A DNA stretch of 64,000 bases from the NCBI GenBank assembly GCA_036785325.1, contig JAXIVH010000014.1, forward strand, positions 931,566 to 995,565, given 5' to 3'. The stretch comes from Urophycis tenuis (lineage: Eukaryota; Chordata; Actinopteri; Gadiformes; Phycidae). Position 1 is the stretch's first letter; each line of letters starts with the position of its first letter. A program made the translations under genes and the position numbers. Of the stretch, positions 47,331 through 62,374 are shown piece by piece. Below the pieces are notes generated by a model that saw only the letters and a program-made list of their open reading frames with translations, was not told where the DNA came from and ran no database searches.

Positions 47331-48566
47331 CCGTATTAGCTGACTAGTTTCTGATGATACGTTTCTTATAAGATAAGATAGATAATAAGTGTGTTATAAT
47401 CAGAGTTGTCAAAACAACACCATAAAGTAACCGTTTAACTGTGTCTTGAGATAATCTGACCATGTGGGGTTGACTTCCTTATCATGCCATCCTCACCAAA
47501 GAATTCCCATTGTCCCAGATGCTTCAGAGTGCATGTCATGTAGCTACATGTACATTTAGGTGTCCGTATTTACCTCGTATCTCTGAAGAAACACATTCGT
47601 GTTGAACCTTTGCCACTCGACTCATCCCCTTGGCCCGAAACCACGACACCAGAGGCGAGCATCGAGACCACGCTAGATCACATCAGTTACTTCGATCACA
47701 TAGTAACTACATGTAGGCCTACAGCTACACAAGCTCCGTTCACAGATTGAGAGTCACGGGCGCTAATGGGACTGGCAATTGGATGTAAACAACAAATAAG
47801 TTTAATCATTTGTTTCTTACTTAAATAAAACAAATATAAGGGTGTGGATGGTTGACAAGCAAAAACACATAGGCCTACACATATGATATAACACACATAT
47901 AGCCTACAGACATCTGGGGGCCAGAGAAAATATTTCTTACCGAAACACAGGGGCGTGGCCAGCAGGCCTACACACACCGAGCCATCCCACCCGAACACTG
48001 CAGCTCATTAACCCATAGTCTTGTCTTATTGTTATTATCAGTTTGCGTGCAAGTTTCACTGCTGTAAAAAAAAAAAGATAATGATGCGTCAAGCAATCGC
48101 GGAATGGCCAGAAAAAAAAAACGAAAAAAAAAAAAAGAATCCAGATTGTTATCTGTCCTTTCTCCTTTTGCGGCGTTTTCAGCCCCCATTCACCTCCATG
48201 CATTCCACTTCAAACCAAAGTATTTGAGCTTTAGCAGCCGTCCTCTGGTGGGCGTGTGCGCTGCTGCTGGCTGCAGCACCTCTGATTTGGCCACATTATT
48301 GTTCTCTTGGAAAACAACAATAATTTCCTCTTCAAATGTGTCTCAGGCTACATTGGCCGGCGATCAAGGATATCGTATGTCAAGCTCTGATTGGATGCAA
48401 TCAACATTATGGAGGGTAGCCGTAAACAAAATGAAATGTGATACTTTGAACCGAACAAAGGTTAGTATTGTATGCGTCTTTGAATTGAGGGTGTGGATAA
48501 TCATAAGGTATTCCGGTGCCTCGACCGCGGCGCCTTCATTCTTTTCCCCCCCATGCAGCTAAAGCA

Positions 48567-52324
<3,758 letters not shown>

Positions 52325-52491
52325 CGTCAGTCACTGTGTGGTTTTGGTTAGGCCAGCCAAAGTTTTTTTAATAACTCAATCACATTGTATTTGTTCCAGA
52401 AAATTTAAAATGTATCAGTGTCATTGAATCGTGTGAATAAGCATTGCTCACCAGATGTCTAACCAGTGGGTTGGACAAGTTAATACACACC

Positions 52492-52497
52492 AATAAA
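52492..52497 (+). terminator. Polyadenylation signal of sulfotransferase copy 2
   Basis: AATAAA in CACCAATAAACAC, 167 bp after the stop. A second AATAAA stands near 52,723. The block is shared with copy 1. Confidence 0.7.
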
Positions 52498-53449
52498 CAC
52501 ACCGTAAACTTACAATGACATACTAACTGTGTCAAATGTCACAGTGTGCTGCTAACACAATTAAAATGTAAGTGAGTAAAAGTATAAGAGGGTGCTCCAT
52601 GGAAATTGAATGAGAAATGATGCAATGGCAAAACTGGAAAGTTCCTCACCCATTCTCTGTGAAACTGACCGACTTTTGCAAACGCTTGTAATCATCTTAG
52701 AAACACGTCTACTGCCGTTGCCAATAAACACGATATGAACACAGGTGTCGATGCGCTGTTGTTTTGTGTCGCGTCGCTGTGGTTTTCTCTGCTGATGTGT
52801 ATTTTTTATAGGGGAGGTTGATGTTGTCTGCGCGGTGTGGTTTGTGTACTTGTGGACTAATGTGTTTACGTAGCGAGGACAGGATCATGGGATGCCCGTC
52901 ACTCCGAGGGAGTGAGAGAGAGAGAGTGAAACGTGATCATCGCAAGCATAGCAAGGGCCCAAAGTGAACAGTGGCTTGTGCCAGAAAAACGTGTGTGTAC
53001 AACCAGTGTGCCAAAGTGCTACACACACACACAGAGTAAACCAAGCAGTGTCACAGTTTACAGACCGCACACAGAATATTCGTAGTAAAAGCAAACGCAA
53101 TTCAGTACGCTACTCACACACCCGGATCGAAACACATTCCGTAGATGTTATACATCGGTATTATATTTGTTAAAGCTATGTACACCACTTAAATTCATAT
53201 CCAAAACGTATCAATTTCCAAACGACCTGCCTTGTACCTGCATGCACTTGTGTCCTCCCCAAATCATGTATTTGTCGTCACCGCCAAACTTTTCCTTAAA
53301 GCTTTCATAACCGTATTAGTGACCGAGCCAAAGTGAAAGACACACGAAAGGTCAACGAAAGGTCACTTCCTGAAGAGACTCTCCATCGCTGTGTGTCTTT
53401 CCCCACCCCGGCGGACATCGGCTAAGGCCTTTTGAATGGGGGGGACGCC
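52498..53449. other. Sulfotransferase-TRIM intergenic region
   Basis: No gene is recognisable. The two flanking genes converge here. Short GA-rich (52,905-52,927) and ACAC (53,021-53,033) runs are the only repeats seen. Confidence 0.55.
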
Positions 53450-53958
53450 AAAAGGCTGGTTTATGCTTCTGCGTAGGGATTGCGTTGTGATCACGCAATG
53501 GCCACGCAGTTGCTCGGACGCAGTCATGAGCCCGTGATGGTTCTGTGTGGGGTTTACGTGTCGAAATGCAATTCATTGCCACACCGGTAGAGGGACCAGA
53601 ATGACCATTCTGGTCATTACATACGGATTACTAGCGAGTTTAAAAAAGTTTACAGAAATGAAGGCAAATGTTATATATATATGTTGTCGCCAATCAGTCG
53701 AAGCGTTTATCAAGGCTGTGTTTACACCGTAGCGGTGTTTACGAGTGGAAACCGGAAAAGCGATCCCCAGCCAATGTAGTTCGCGGACCAATCACAGCCA
53801 AAGCCGCTGCGTTGGGGTTGCGTCGCCTCGACGCGCGTCTAGGATTTGGGGAGGTGCACGTCAAGGACGTAAAGGGTCCGTAAAGGGTCCGCAAAGGGTC
53901 CGCAACCCCTCAGCGTTGCGTCGACACGGAAGCATAAACGAGGCACGACCCAGCCTTT
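53450..53958. mobile_element. MITE reaching the TRIM stop codon
   Basis: The left end AAAGGCTGGTTTATGCTTC (from about 53,450) is mirrored by the right end GAAGCATAAAC...CCAGCCTTT (53,929-53,958), with a 10-bp interruption in the right arm. Inside are GCGTCG/GCGTAG blocks and three tandem AAAGGGTCCG units (53,872-53,901). This TTTATGCTTCTGCGT-type repeat is common in fish genomes. Its outer edge overlaps the TRIM stop codon at 53,957-53,959. The superfamily is not assigned, as no clean duplication is seen. Confidence 0.75.
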
Positions 53959-56900
53959 ACTCCGCGCTCACTGTCACCTTCCTGGCCATGATGCGCAGCG
54001 GGTGTTTTGTGCAGGTGGTGGACAGGTAGGGCCGCAGCGGGCCGCCCCACCGCTGCTTGAAGCGGTGGATCAGGCCGTTGTCCGCGGCGTCCGACAGCGT
54101 CAGACAACCCCTCTCCCAGTCCAGCAGGACCCGGACCCGGCGGGGCCTGCGCCTCAGCCTGATGGGGCCGTCGCCGCGGCCGGGGAAAGCCCGGTACTGG
54201 CCGTCGGCCAGCGACACCACCCAGAGGTCGCCGTCCGGTTCCCCGCCGGGCCCCGGCCCCGGCCCCGGCCCCGACCGCGGGTCCTTCCTGCGGCCGATGT
54301 TCTCCCGGGCCACGCCCAGGGACCAGCGGGCGTTGTCGCCCACCTCCACCTCCCAGCCGTGCCTGCCGGCCTGGAAGCCCTCGGAGCCCAGGACCGCCCC
54401 GGGGCGCAGGAACCGCTCGCGGTTGGCCGGAGGAGCCGGCGTCTGGGGCTCCTCGTGGGCGCGCACGCTGGCCAGGTCCGCGGACACGCTGAGCCAGGGG
54501 GAGGCAGTGTTGGGGTCCAGCGTCACGGGGACTGGTGCAGAGAAGCAGAGACACGGAGAGTGTTAGGACAAATATTATCTAGCAATGGTACGGTTAGGTT
54601 GATCTGACGTTCTGAAGAAGGACATAGTGAAGATTGTATTCCTCTTGGCGACTTTAAGTCTGGCCCTCTGGAACTTGGAGACATAACATAAAGTGTTTGA
54701 AGGATACACCTATGTCATGTCAAATCTGCTTTGAAACATGTAATCTTTATACATTATAAGCCAATCAGAATGGGACACTCCTGTCATGCTGTTCCGATTT
54801 GAGACTTGTATACAATACACTGTGTCTCCGGGAGCAGGGGGAAGCAACTGAGGAAGATTCACGCACAAATCTCTTGCTCGATGAAATCCTCTGCTTCTCC
54901 TCGTAGGCCTACGAGACCAATAAACAACTTCAGCTTAAACGATATAGAGTTCCTGGCTTCTTCTTGTTCTTCGGCATCAACAACAATCTCCTCACTATCA
55001 GTGAGATGTAGCTCAGCGTTCAGCTCTGTTTAGCCAATGCCTGTGTCAATATTTAGCTTTTGGGTGCCGTCGTATTATATTGCGCTTTGAACATGTGTGT
55101 GTATACACTGCTTATACTTTATACTATACTATGTCCATAGTTACTGTTTATTACCCTCCATACTGCACCTCTTACTGTTTACACTGTTTACACTGTTTAC
55201 AACAACTGCACATATTCGCGACCACCTTTTTACTTCGATTTTTGTACTTATACGCTCCAGTCTTATATTTGTATATATTTATATTTATATTTGCATGCTT
55301 GTCTAGCACCGGGGATCGAGGGAAATGGCATTTCGGTTTTTGTGGATGTCCTGTACATTCGTGAAAACTGACAATAAAGTTGACTTGACTTGAGTACTTG
55401 AACATGGTGAGACGCGAGATGATCCGGAATCATGCAAAACTCACAGTGGCAATGCAAATCCGTGAGACTGTTTTTGGCCTCCTTGGTCCTTTCATAAACT
55501 CACCGTATTCAAAGGTGTCCAGCATCTTCTCCCAGACGTGGTAGTGAAGACAGCCCTGGTGTTGGGCCACGTCCAGCAGCGATCCTGACTCCTCCTCTGG
55601 ATCAGCTGTTCTGTACCCAGCCCTAACAGTAACACCCCCCGCACAAAAACACTGCCATTTGAGGAGCTTCTAAATTAACTATTCAGGCACAGATATGGGG
55701 CTCCATTAGATGAGAGAGTGTCAGAGTGCTGTGCCTCTCTGCAGCTGAACCCATTTAACTGGAATGGATATTGCTCCCTCCGAGGTCCTGCCCAACTCAA
55801 AAATGGCAAATAGGGTAGAACAGCACCCTGTTCCAGGCATGGACATAAACGTAACATATATAACATATATGACTATAACGCTAAATTGGAGAGGCAAATA
55901 CAACCCTGTAAACAGATACATCACAGTAGCGGGTCAAAAGCAGTCAATGCGGTGTGTATCTATGTACATATGTATATATGTCTACATTTCGAGGCATTCT
56001 GTTTTGAGATAAAAATGCCTGGGAACCAAGATGAGGGCTACCCACATAGTAAACACGTCAGGGAACATACCTTTCCGATGCCCTCTTGTAGTTCTGTTGT
56101 GAGACAGTAAAGACATTGACATTAATTTAGGCCCGTAAAGTGTTTGCAGCAACGACATGAACACGCCTGGCTTTGAGATTGAGTTCAAACGGGACACCAC
56201 TGAAACCACACCGAAGCAGCAACAAGGGAAAAGCACGGCCCTCGGGTGGCCAATTTGAAATCTGCTAGAAATCAGCGGTTGTAACGCTTTCAAGCCATTC
56301 CAAATGATGCGTCCATTTTGTGCAATTGGTGAAACGGAGATCTTTCTAAATACTTGACTGCGCATCACAGCTTCAGGCTGATACTCTTGGGAAGCGCAGC
56401 CCGTGAACATTTGTCCCCCCCCCCCCGTTTGTGGGACAAATAAAGGGTTTTCTTATCTTATCTTATGTTACGCCTAAATTCCACTGGATGTGGAACGGCT
56501 GCAGATCCGCTCCGCTACGGCGGCGGAGCCGATACGTATCAAATATAATCAACGTGTGAGCGTCCAACGACTCCGGGTCCGCTGCGTCGTGGGTCCGGAA
56601 CGGCTCCGGCATCCGGCAGCCCTCGCAAAACCATACGCAGAGCCTCTATTTTTGCCGGACGCCGGAGCACGGCGCATCGATTCGGCACAGTTGTATCGCG
56701 TGATTATGCGTCAATTCGCGAGATCTCGTGCGCCCTCGGGACTCCGCTGTCACAGGCGGACCCGCAACGGTGCGGAGCACGGACGGAACCGGTGTGTGTT
56801 GACGGAGTCGGAGTACGCAGCCGTTCCGTAGCGGAGCGGATCTGCAGCCGTTCCGCATCCAGTGGAATTTAGGCGTTAGCCGAGGGATTAGCGGCTGACC

Positions 56901-59547
56901 TTCAGAAAAACGTGGCTCTCCAACGCCACGGCCTCCTCCGTCTGGGCCACGGCGTCCGTCAGCCCCTCCATGCCGTCCTCGATTTTCTCCATCTTCTCGG
57001 AGATCCTTCGACTCTTCTCCTCCTCCTCCTCCCTCAGGGAGGTCATGGCGGCCACCTCCCTGTCTCGCAGGAACTGGTGCATCTTCTCAAACTCCTCGCG
57101 CAGCACGAGGGAGGTGCCCTCAAACTGGCTCTGGGGTCAGGAGGCGGAAGGCCTCGGGTTAGAGCCCCGAACGGAAGGAAGGAACCGCGCCGATCTCACT
57201 TTCTTTGTCGATATGTCGATGTTCCGAGAAATGCTAGCTGTGTGTGTGTGCTTATTACTTTTCAACTTTCAACTTTCAACTTTCAACTTTCAACTTTCAA
57301 CTTTATCTTTATTTGTCATTGCACAAGAAACACAGTGAGTGAAATGTCGTTGCTATAGGCTTCCGGGAGACACAGAGATTAGCAATATTTAGATAGATCT
57401 ATAAAAATACAGAAATAAAAATATAACTAGGATCAATATAATAATAAAGTGCAAAAGAACTGAATAATAATAAGATAATACTAAAAAAAATGTCAGTGGA
57501 GGAATGAAAATGTATTGAGAACATTATAGCAGCAGGGTGGAGATTATTGCACATTACGATATTACGGTATCTCCATAGCAACAGACACCGTGCGGGTAAA
57601 GTACCTTGATGTAAGCAGCGCTGTCCTGACAGGCGTCCCTAGCGGAGGTCAGAGTCTCCAGCTGCTCTCTCAGGGATCGGAGAGAAAACTGCAGCTCTCT
57701 CTGAAATTAAAATAACGACGTGAAGATGGTGAAGACCACACAACGATGACATCGACTCACAAAACAGAACGGTGCATGTTCCTCCATACTTTACATCTAA
57801 GGGTAAAGGGGGCATTTAGCAGACGCTTTTGTCCAAAGCGACTTACTGTACAATCAGTACATTTGTGGGGGTTCGACATGTGGACAGTTGGAGGAGGAGG
57901 AGGATCAAGGGGATCGAACCGCCGACCCTACGGTTAGTGGACGACCCACTCTGTCCACCCCGCTCTACCCACTGAGCTACTGCCGCCCCACCACACATCT
58001 GAAGCAATCTTTAGAGATTTGATCTGAAGTGAAAGTAAACTGCAAAAAAAAAGGCATTGAATGAAGGCATTGATGAATTACAGCGTAATGCAATCACCGA
58101 ACCTGCTGCCTCTCATTTGACCCCCCCCTAACCACCCACATCGACTGCTGCCCCGCTGACTCCAACGTCAGTGTTTGGCGCCCTTCCTGTGATTCACCTT
58201 GCAGGCCGTGGCCGCCTCCTGTAAGGGGCAGCAGTGGTGGTCGTCGTCGTGCTCATCGTCCACACACTCCTCGCAGAGTGGCTCCTCTTCCTCCAGGCAG
58301 AACACGGTGAAGGGCTGGCCGTGCCGCGAGCAGCGGCCCTCCTCCACGCCGTCCCCCGCCGCCGCGTCCCCCTCTCCCGCCGTCGGCCTGCGGGGCTGGC
58401 CCTGGAACAGGACCCCCAGCAGGCTGCGCAGCACCGAGTCCATCAGCCGGGCGCCGTAGCAGATGCTGCAGCCGCCGTCACCCATCTCGTCGCCGCCGGC
58501 GCCCTCCTGGCGGCTGAGCTGTACGCAGGCCGCGCAGAGCCTGTGGCCGCAGGGCAGCTCGGGGGCGCCCGGGGCCTGGCACCCCGGACACTCTGAGCCG
58601 GGGTCCCCTTCTGGAGACCGGGGAGCCGCTGTGCTTTCAGGACTGGGGTGCCAGGTCGCACCTTCGTCCCGGTCAAGGACCAGACGGTCCGTGATGGCTT
58701 CTGGAACATTCTCAGCTCCTGCCACAGACGCAGCGCTGCCCTCTGAGCCGGGGTCCCCTTCTGGAGACCGGGGAGCCTCTGTGCTTTCAGGACTGGGGTG
58801 CCAGGTCGCACCTTCGTCCCGGTCAAGGACCAGACGGTCCGTGATGGCTTCTGGAACATTCTCAGCTCCTGGCACAGGCGCAGCACTGCCCACTGAGCCA
58901 GGGTCCCCTTCTGGAGACCAGGGAGCCTCTGTACTTTCAGGACTGGGGTCCCGGTCCGCACCTTCTTCAGAGTCGAAGACCAAACGGTCCATGATGCCTT
59001 CTGGAACATTCTCAGATTCTGGCACAGGCGCAGCGCTGCCCTCTGAGCCAGGGTCCTCTCTTGGAGACCCGGGAGCCTCTGTGCTTTGAGGATTGGGGTC
59101 CCGGTCCGCACCTTCGTCCCGGCCAAGGGCCGGACGGTCCAGGGCGGCTTCTGGAACATTCTCAGCTTCTGGCACAGGCGCAGCACTGCCCTCTGAGCCG
59201 GGGTCCTCTCTGGGAGACCCGGGAGCCTCTGTGCTTTGAGGACCGGGGTCCCGGTCCGCACCTTCGTCCCGGCCAAGGGCCGAACGGTCCGGGGCGGCTT
59301 CTGGAACATTCTCAGCTTCTGGCAGAGGCGCAGCGCTGCCCGCTAAGCCGGGGTCCTCTCCAGGAGAGCGGGGAGCCGCTGTGCTTTCAGAACCGGGGTG
59401 GCGGTCTTCAGAGCCGAGGACCGGACGGTCGGTGACGGTGACTTCTGGCACAGCGCCGCCCTCTCCGGCCGGAGACAGTGCCTGGTCCGGCTCTGCGCTC
59501 GAGCGCCTCTCACCTAGATCAGAGTCATCGTCGCCTCGCTCTGCCAT
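53957..59547 (-). CDS. TRIM-type RING E3 ligase with N-terminal repeats and PRY-SPRY
   Basis: Class IV TRIM protein, probably an E3 ubiquitin ligase. Exons: 59,547-58,198 (450 codons), 57,700-57,605 (96 bp), 57,130-56,900 (231 bp), 56,093-56,071 (23 bp), 55,610-55,504 (107 bp) and 54,531-53,957. All phases agree, giving 793 residues without a stop. The 96/231/23-bp series is the classic TRIM coiled-coil exon pattern. Domains: acidic repeats (34-319), RING C320-x2-C-x9-C-x-H-x2-C-x2-C-x18-C-x2-C363, B-box (C406, H409, C417, C425, C428), coiled coil (about 451-570), PRY (VTLDPNTASPWL) and SPRY (GWEVEVGDNARWSLGVA to RPYLSTTC). The ATG has A at -3 and G at +4 and follows a C-run plus CAG, so a 5' non-coding exon is likely. 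I cannot name an orthologue. Fish carry many TRIM expansions, often antiviral. Confidence 0.88.
55090..55395 (+). mobile_element. Retroelement 3' tail in a TRIM intron
   Basis: The T-rich block ends at GAAAACTGACAATAAAGTTG followed by ACTTGACTTGA, a very common fish LINE 3' terminus. It contains short tandem TGTTTACAC units near 55,175-55,200. It is antisense to the TRIM gene. Confidence 0.6.
56471..56875. mobile_element. PIF/Harbinger-like MITE beside a TRIM splice donor
   Basis: The 405-bp element has inverted ends of about 50 bp: CGCCTAAATTCCACTGGATG at the left mirrored by CATCCAGTGGAATTTAGGCG at the right, continuing through the GGAACGGCTGCAGATCCGCT block. It is flanked by TTA on both sides (56,468-56,470 and 56,876-56,878), the usual PIF/Harbinger target duplication. 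The element is GC-rich and non-coding. On the minus strand only 24 bp separate exon 3 (ends 56,900) from the element. Confidence 0.88.
57259..57303 (+). repeat. (TTTCAAC)n heptamer repeat
   Basis: About six tandem TTTCAAC units, followed by a LINE-tail-like TTTATTTGTCATTGCAC block, in a TRIM intron. Confidence 0.85.
57801..57989 (-). mobile_element. Compact tRNA-headed SINE (V-SINE-like) in TRIM intron 1
   Basis: On the minus strand: GGGGCGGCAGTAGCTCAGTGG, box A TAGCTCAGTGGG, box B GGTTCGATCC, then a short body and the end AAGTCGCTTTGGACAAAAGC / GTCTGCTAAATGCCCCC. It gives the unbroken form of the element at 42,201-42,590. It is sense to the TRIM gene. It is not a functional tRNA gene. Confidence 0.88.
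58591..59448 (-). repeat. Coding 150-bp minisatellite (six units) in the TRIM first exon
   Basis: Six in-frame units encode TRIM residues 34-319. Units 2 to 5 are exactly 50 residues, unit 1 has 48, and unit 6 breaks off after 38 residues directly at the first RING cysteine. Each unit contains DR-x-(V/A)L, then EGA, P-x-P-(E/Q)ST-x-AP-x-SP, EDPGSEGSAAP and AENVPE. Units 5 and 6 are nearly identical (one residue differs in 38), which points to recent duplication at the RING-proximal end. Because 150 is a multiple of 3, other frames also stay open. Confidence 0.93.
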
Positions 59548-60799
59548 CCTGGGGGGGGGTCAGCAGACTCAGTGCACTGTCAATATTTGTCTTGAGCTTT
59601 TCTTCTGTCAATTCTCGCTCATTTTGATGTGGCCGCGGTTTACATGTACGCCCCCCCCCCCGTTCATGTTATCTGCATGTCGCTGTCTGCGTTGGTAGAG
59701 AGAAGCTAATAACAAGGGCCAATAGAAATATGATATGTGATATCTGTCCCAACAGAGTGACACTATGCCCACAAGCTCCTCCCACTCTCATGCCTGGCTT
59801 TGCATGTGTGTGCCTGTTATATGTATACAAGCAAGCAAATGTGTACTGCTATTCTGTAATATTCGGATACATGTATTAACTTTGTGTGCGCATGTAAACA
59901 CGTGCACATGCATCAGTTCAAGGCTTTTTTAGTGCCTTGACTTGTTGTTGACAAACGCTGCGGGCAGCAGTGACTCCGGTCTATTTCCAGCTTCTGGATG
60001 TTGACCAAATGGACAAATTCCATTAAACGACGGCGAGGCTTTCAAATGTTCCTTCAGTCAAACGGATTTCTATTTACGTTTGCACCATCTGCTGGTCGTA
60101 GACCATATTTCAGACTTGAGAGTGGTCAAATACGAAGACATTTTTTTCTGTGTAGATTTCAACTTGAAAATGTATGTGGTCAGATGTTTTACTAGATTAA
60201 AAAAAATGCTATTCTTAAGCAAAAGTTCTGAAAATACATATACCATTGATATAAGTTGAATGTACATTACATTCTTCCCTATATTGTTTCAATAGTCTGT
60301 CTTGCATTGTATTCCCTGTAGGCCTATAGGTTGAGCACATACTAAGAACATTTAGATACAAGACGGATCATAAGCAATAATTTTGCTGGTGTTTTTTTGT
60401 GTTGTTGTTATATCATATTCAATCTTGAGAGATATGAGCCCCGTCAGTCATCCGGTGTCCAATCTTAACCAAGATATCGTCTTAGACTCTAATGGGTTTT
60501 CTCCTTTGAAGATTGGCAGTCAGGTCTTTTGTGCATGTGCTCTACAGCGACGCCCAGTGGCCGTTACATGTCACGGCGGCACAATCCTTTCCAGACGTGG
60601 TAACCCTCAGTTACATAACACATCGTATCACATGGCATATAACATCTGAAAATCTGATCTCATTTCTAAAATAACATTAATTTCAGAGGTACACGTAAGA
60701 TAAAAAAAAAAAATTACATAATATATTCATAATTAAAAAATTGACATTTCATAAAGCCTATGTGTGCGTGCCGTGTTCGTGTCCGTTCCGTGTTTGTGC

Positions 60800-60910
60800 G
60801 AGCGTGCGCGTGTGTGTGTGTGTGTGCGTGCGTGCGTGCGTGTGTGCGTGCGTGCCTGCGTACGTGCCTGCGTGTGTGCGTGCGTCTGTGCGTGTGCATG
60901 TGTGCGTGCG

Positions 60911-60981
<71 letters not shown>
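60800..60981 (+). repeat. (GT)n/(GCGT)n microsatellite
   Basis: About 180 bp of GT dinucleotides mixed with GCGT tetramers, ending in a pure GT run of about 60 bp (60,918-60,980). Confidence 0.95.
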
Positions 60982-60983
<2 letters not shown>

Positions 60984-61444
60984 TAACGGTAATCGCGGAC
61001 ACAGGACTTTAAGGGAGCCTGAATGTGGTTCATTTCAGGGGGACCGTCGGCGGAGACGGAACCGTTGCGTCATTGTGGGCCATGTGAGATGAACATTTAT
61101 GAATACAATTTGCCCCCATGCCTTAGTTTTACGGCCGTTCTGACACGGCTATACTTTATGGCGGTTTGTGTCGGTAACATTACCCTGCCACATTCTCAAG
61201 TGTTTACAAATACATGACTACAAACTGCGTTCGCATTACCCCAGATGGCCCCTGGTGCACTTATTGATGAAAGTGCACAGTGCACAGGGCTTTACAAGTA
61301 AGCTATGACTCAGACTCGTTAAATAGGAGCAGCATTGTTTACTTTGTGAAAAGCAGGTGTAGGGGGTGGTCAAATGGGCTTCAACAACAGCCTTGAGGTA
61401 GAAGTTTCCACAATAATAATTATGATCAAGTCCTTATGCTGCCT

Positions 61445-61907
61445 CCCCCCCCCCCCCCCCCCCCACCCCCCCCGCCACCCCCTACCCCCCTCGCCATGAC
61501 TTCCCCCGAGCTCTGAGCAGCCCTCCCGTGTCTGTTAACGAACAACATCACCGCATGCCTCATGGCCAGGGGGTGGGGGGGGGGGGGGGTGAGTGAGTGG
61601 CTGGGGGGGGGCAGTGAGATGGCATGACATGCCGTTACGATGGGCAGGCGCCCACTCGAAGCTACCGGTGTGTCTGACCACCACCCCCCCATCTCCTCAC
61701 CCCCCGCATCTGCAACCAAGGCGGGGGGGGGGGGGGGGGGGGGGGGGGGAGCTGGCACAGCTTTGAGCGGTGAATGGATGACAAAGCCCGGGCGGTTTAT
61801 AGAAGGACCGGGCAGCGCCAAGGGGGCCCGGGAGGCGGCGGTGCCAGCGCCAGCATCAGAGTGTGTGCACCTGGGACTCCCAGAAGGTGTTAAAACACCA
61901 GGAGCCC

Positions 61908-61939
<32 letters not shown>

Positions 61940-61950
61940 ACAGCGCGCTG
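61445..61950. repeat. Cluster of long G and C homopolymer runs
   Basis: C-runs at 61,446-61,464 and 61,909-61,939, and G-runs at 61,575-61,588 and 61,723-61,749, all within 500 bp. The alternating strand asymmetry gives several quadruplex-prone blocks. The 245-residue minus frame here is Pro/Gly-rich by composition only. Confidence 0.85.
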
Positions 61951-62271
61951 AGGTGGAGGGGCTCGCATGCACGCTGGGGGGCTAGCAGGTGCAGCCGTCA
62001 AATTAAAGAAGCACGGCCCGCCGCCGCCGCCGCCGCCTTTGTGAAGCGCTTTTAAAGACCCGCATCTGTTTTGGTGCCCCCGCTGCGCGCATGTCAATAA
62101 GAATGCTTTACGGCCAGGGGCCGCAGCAGGGGGGGGGGGGGGGTCGGCCGCATGCCTCTGCATTTAATTTATTTCCAGCGAGGCCGTGATCACACAGGCG
62201 CGCTGAGGGGAGATGATGGACTAAGACCACCTTTAATATTTTGGATGCCGTTCCCAACGATGTATTGCAGT

Positions 62272-62374
<103 letters not shown>

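Larger units (their letters stand above)
45681..48566. other. Intergenic region before sulfotransferase copy 2
   Basis: No host exon is recognisable. It contains a LINE tail in reverse (46,258-46,330, ACTTTATTGCCAAGTAG), a SINE-like end near 46,480-46,540, a V-SINE core fragment (46,861-46,900), the palindrome at 46,917-46,952 and a LINE reverse-transcriptase fragment (47,036-47,330). The promoter of copy 2 should lie at the downstream edge. A CAG 8 bp before the ATG, behind a C-rich tract, could be the acceptor of a non-coding first exon. Confidence 0.55.

Noticed and set aside
48516..48566. Upstream in-frame ATG of sulfotransferase copy 2
   Set aside because: The 17 extra residues cross a C-rich tract and a likely CAG acceptor and are absent from copy 1. 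The MAQ start is shared by both paralogues.
53910..54554. 214- and 201-residue frames over the TRIM SPRY exon
   Set aside because: They are GC-rich shadow frames. The true frame carries PRY-SPRY motifs and a phased splice acceptor.
58443..59309. 288-residue minus-strand frame and plus-strand frames over the TRIM exon
   Set aside because: They are shadows. The 150-bp repeat keeps every frame free of stops, and only one frame continues into RING and B-box with correct splicing.
61426..62163. 245-residue proline/glycine-rich minus frame
   Set aside because: It is composed of poly-C/poly-G runs and low-complexity sequence. No known domain or splice sites support it.
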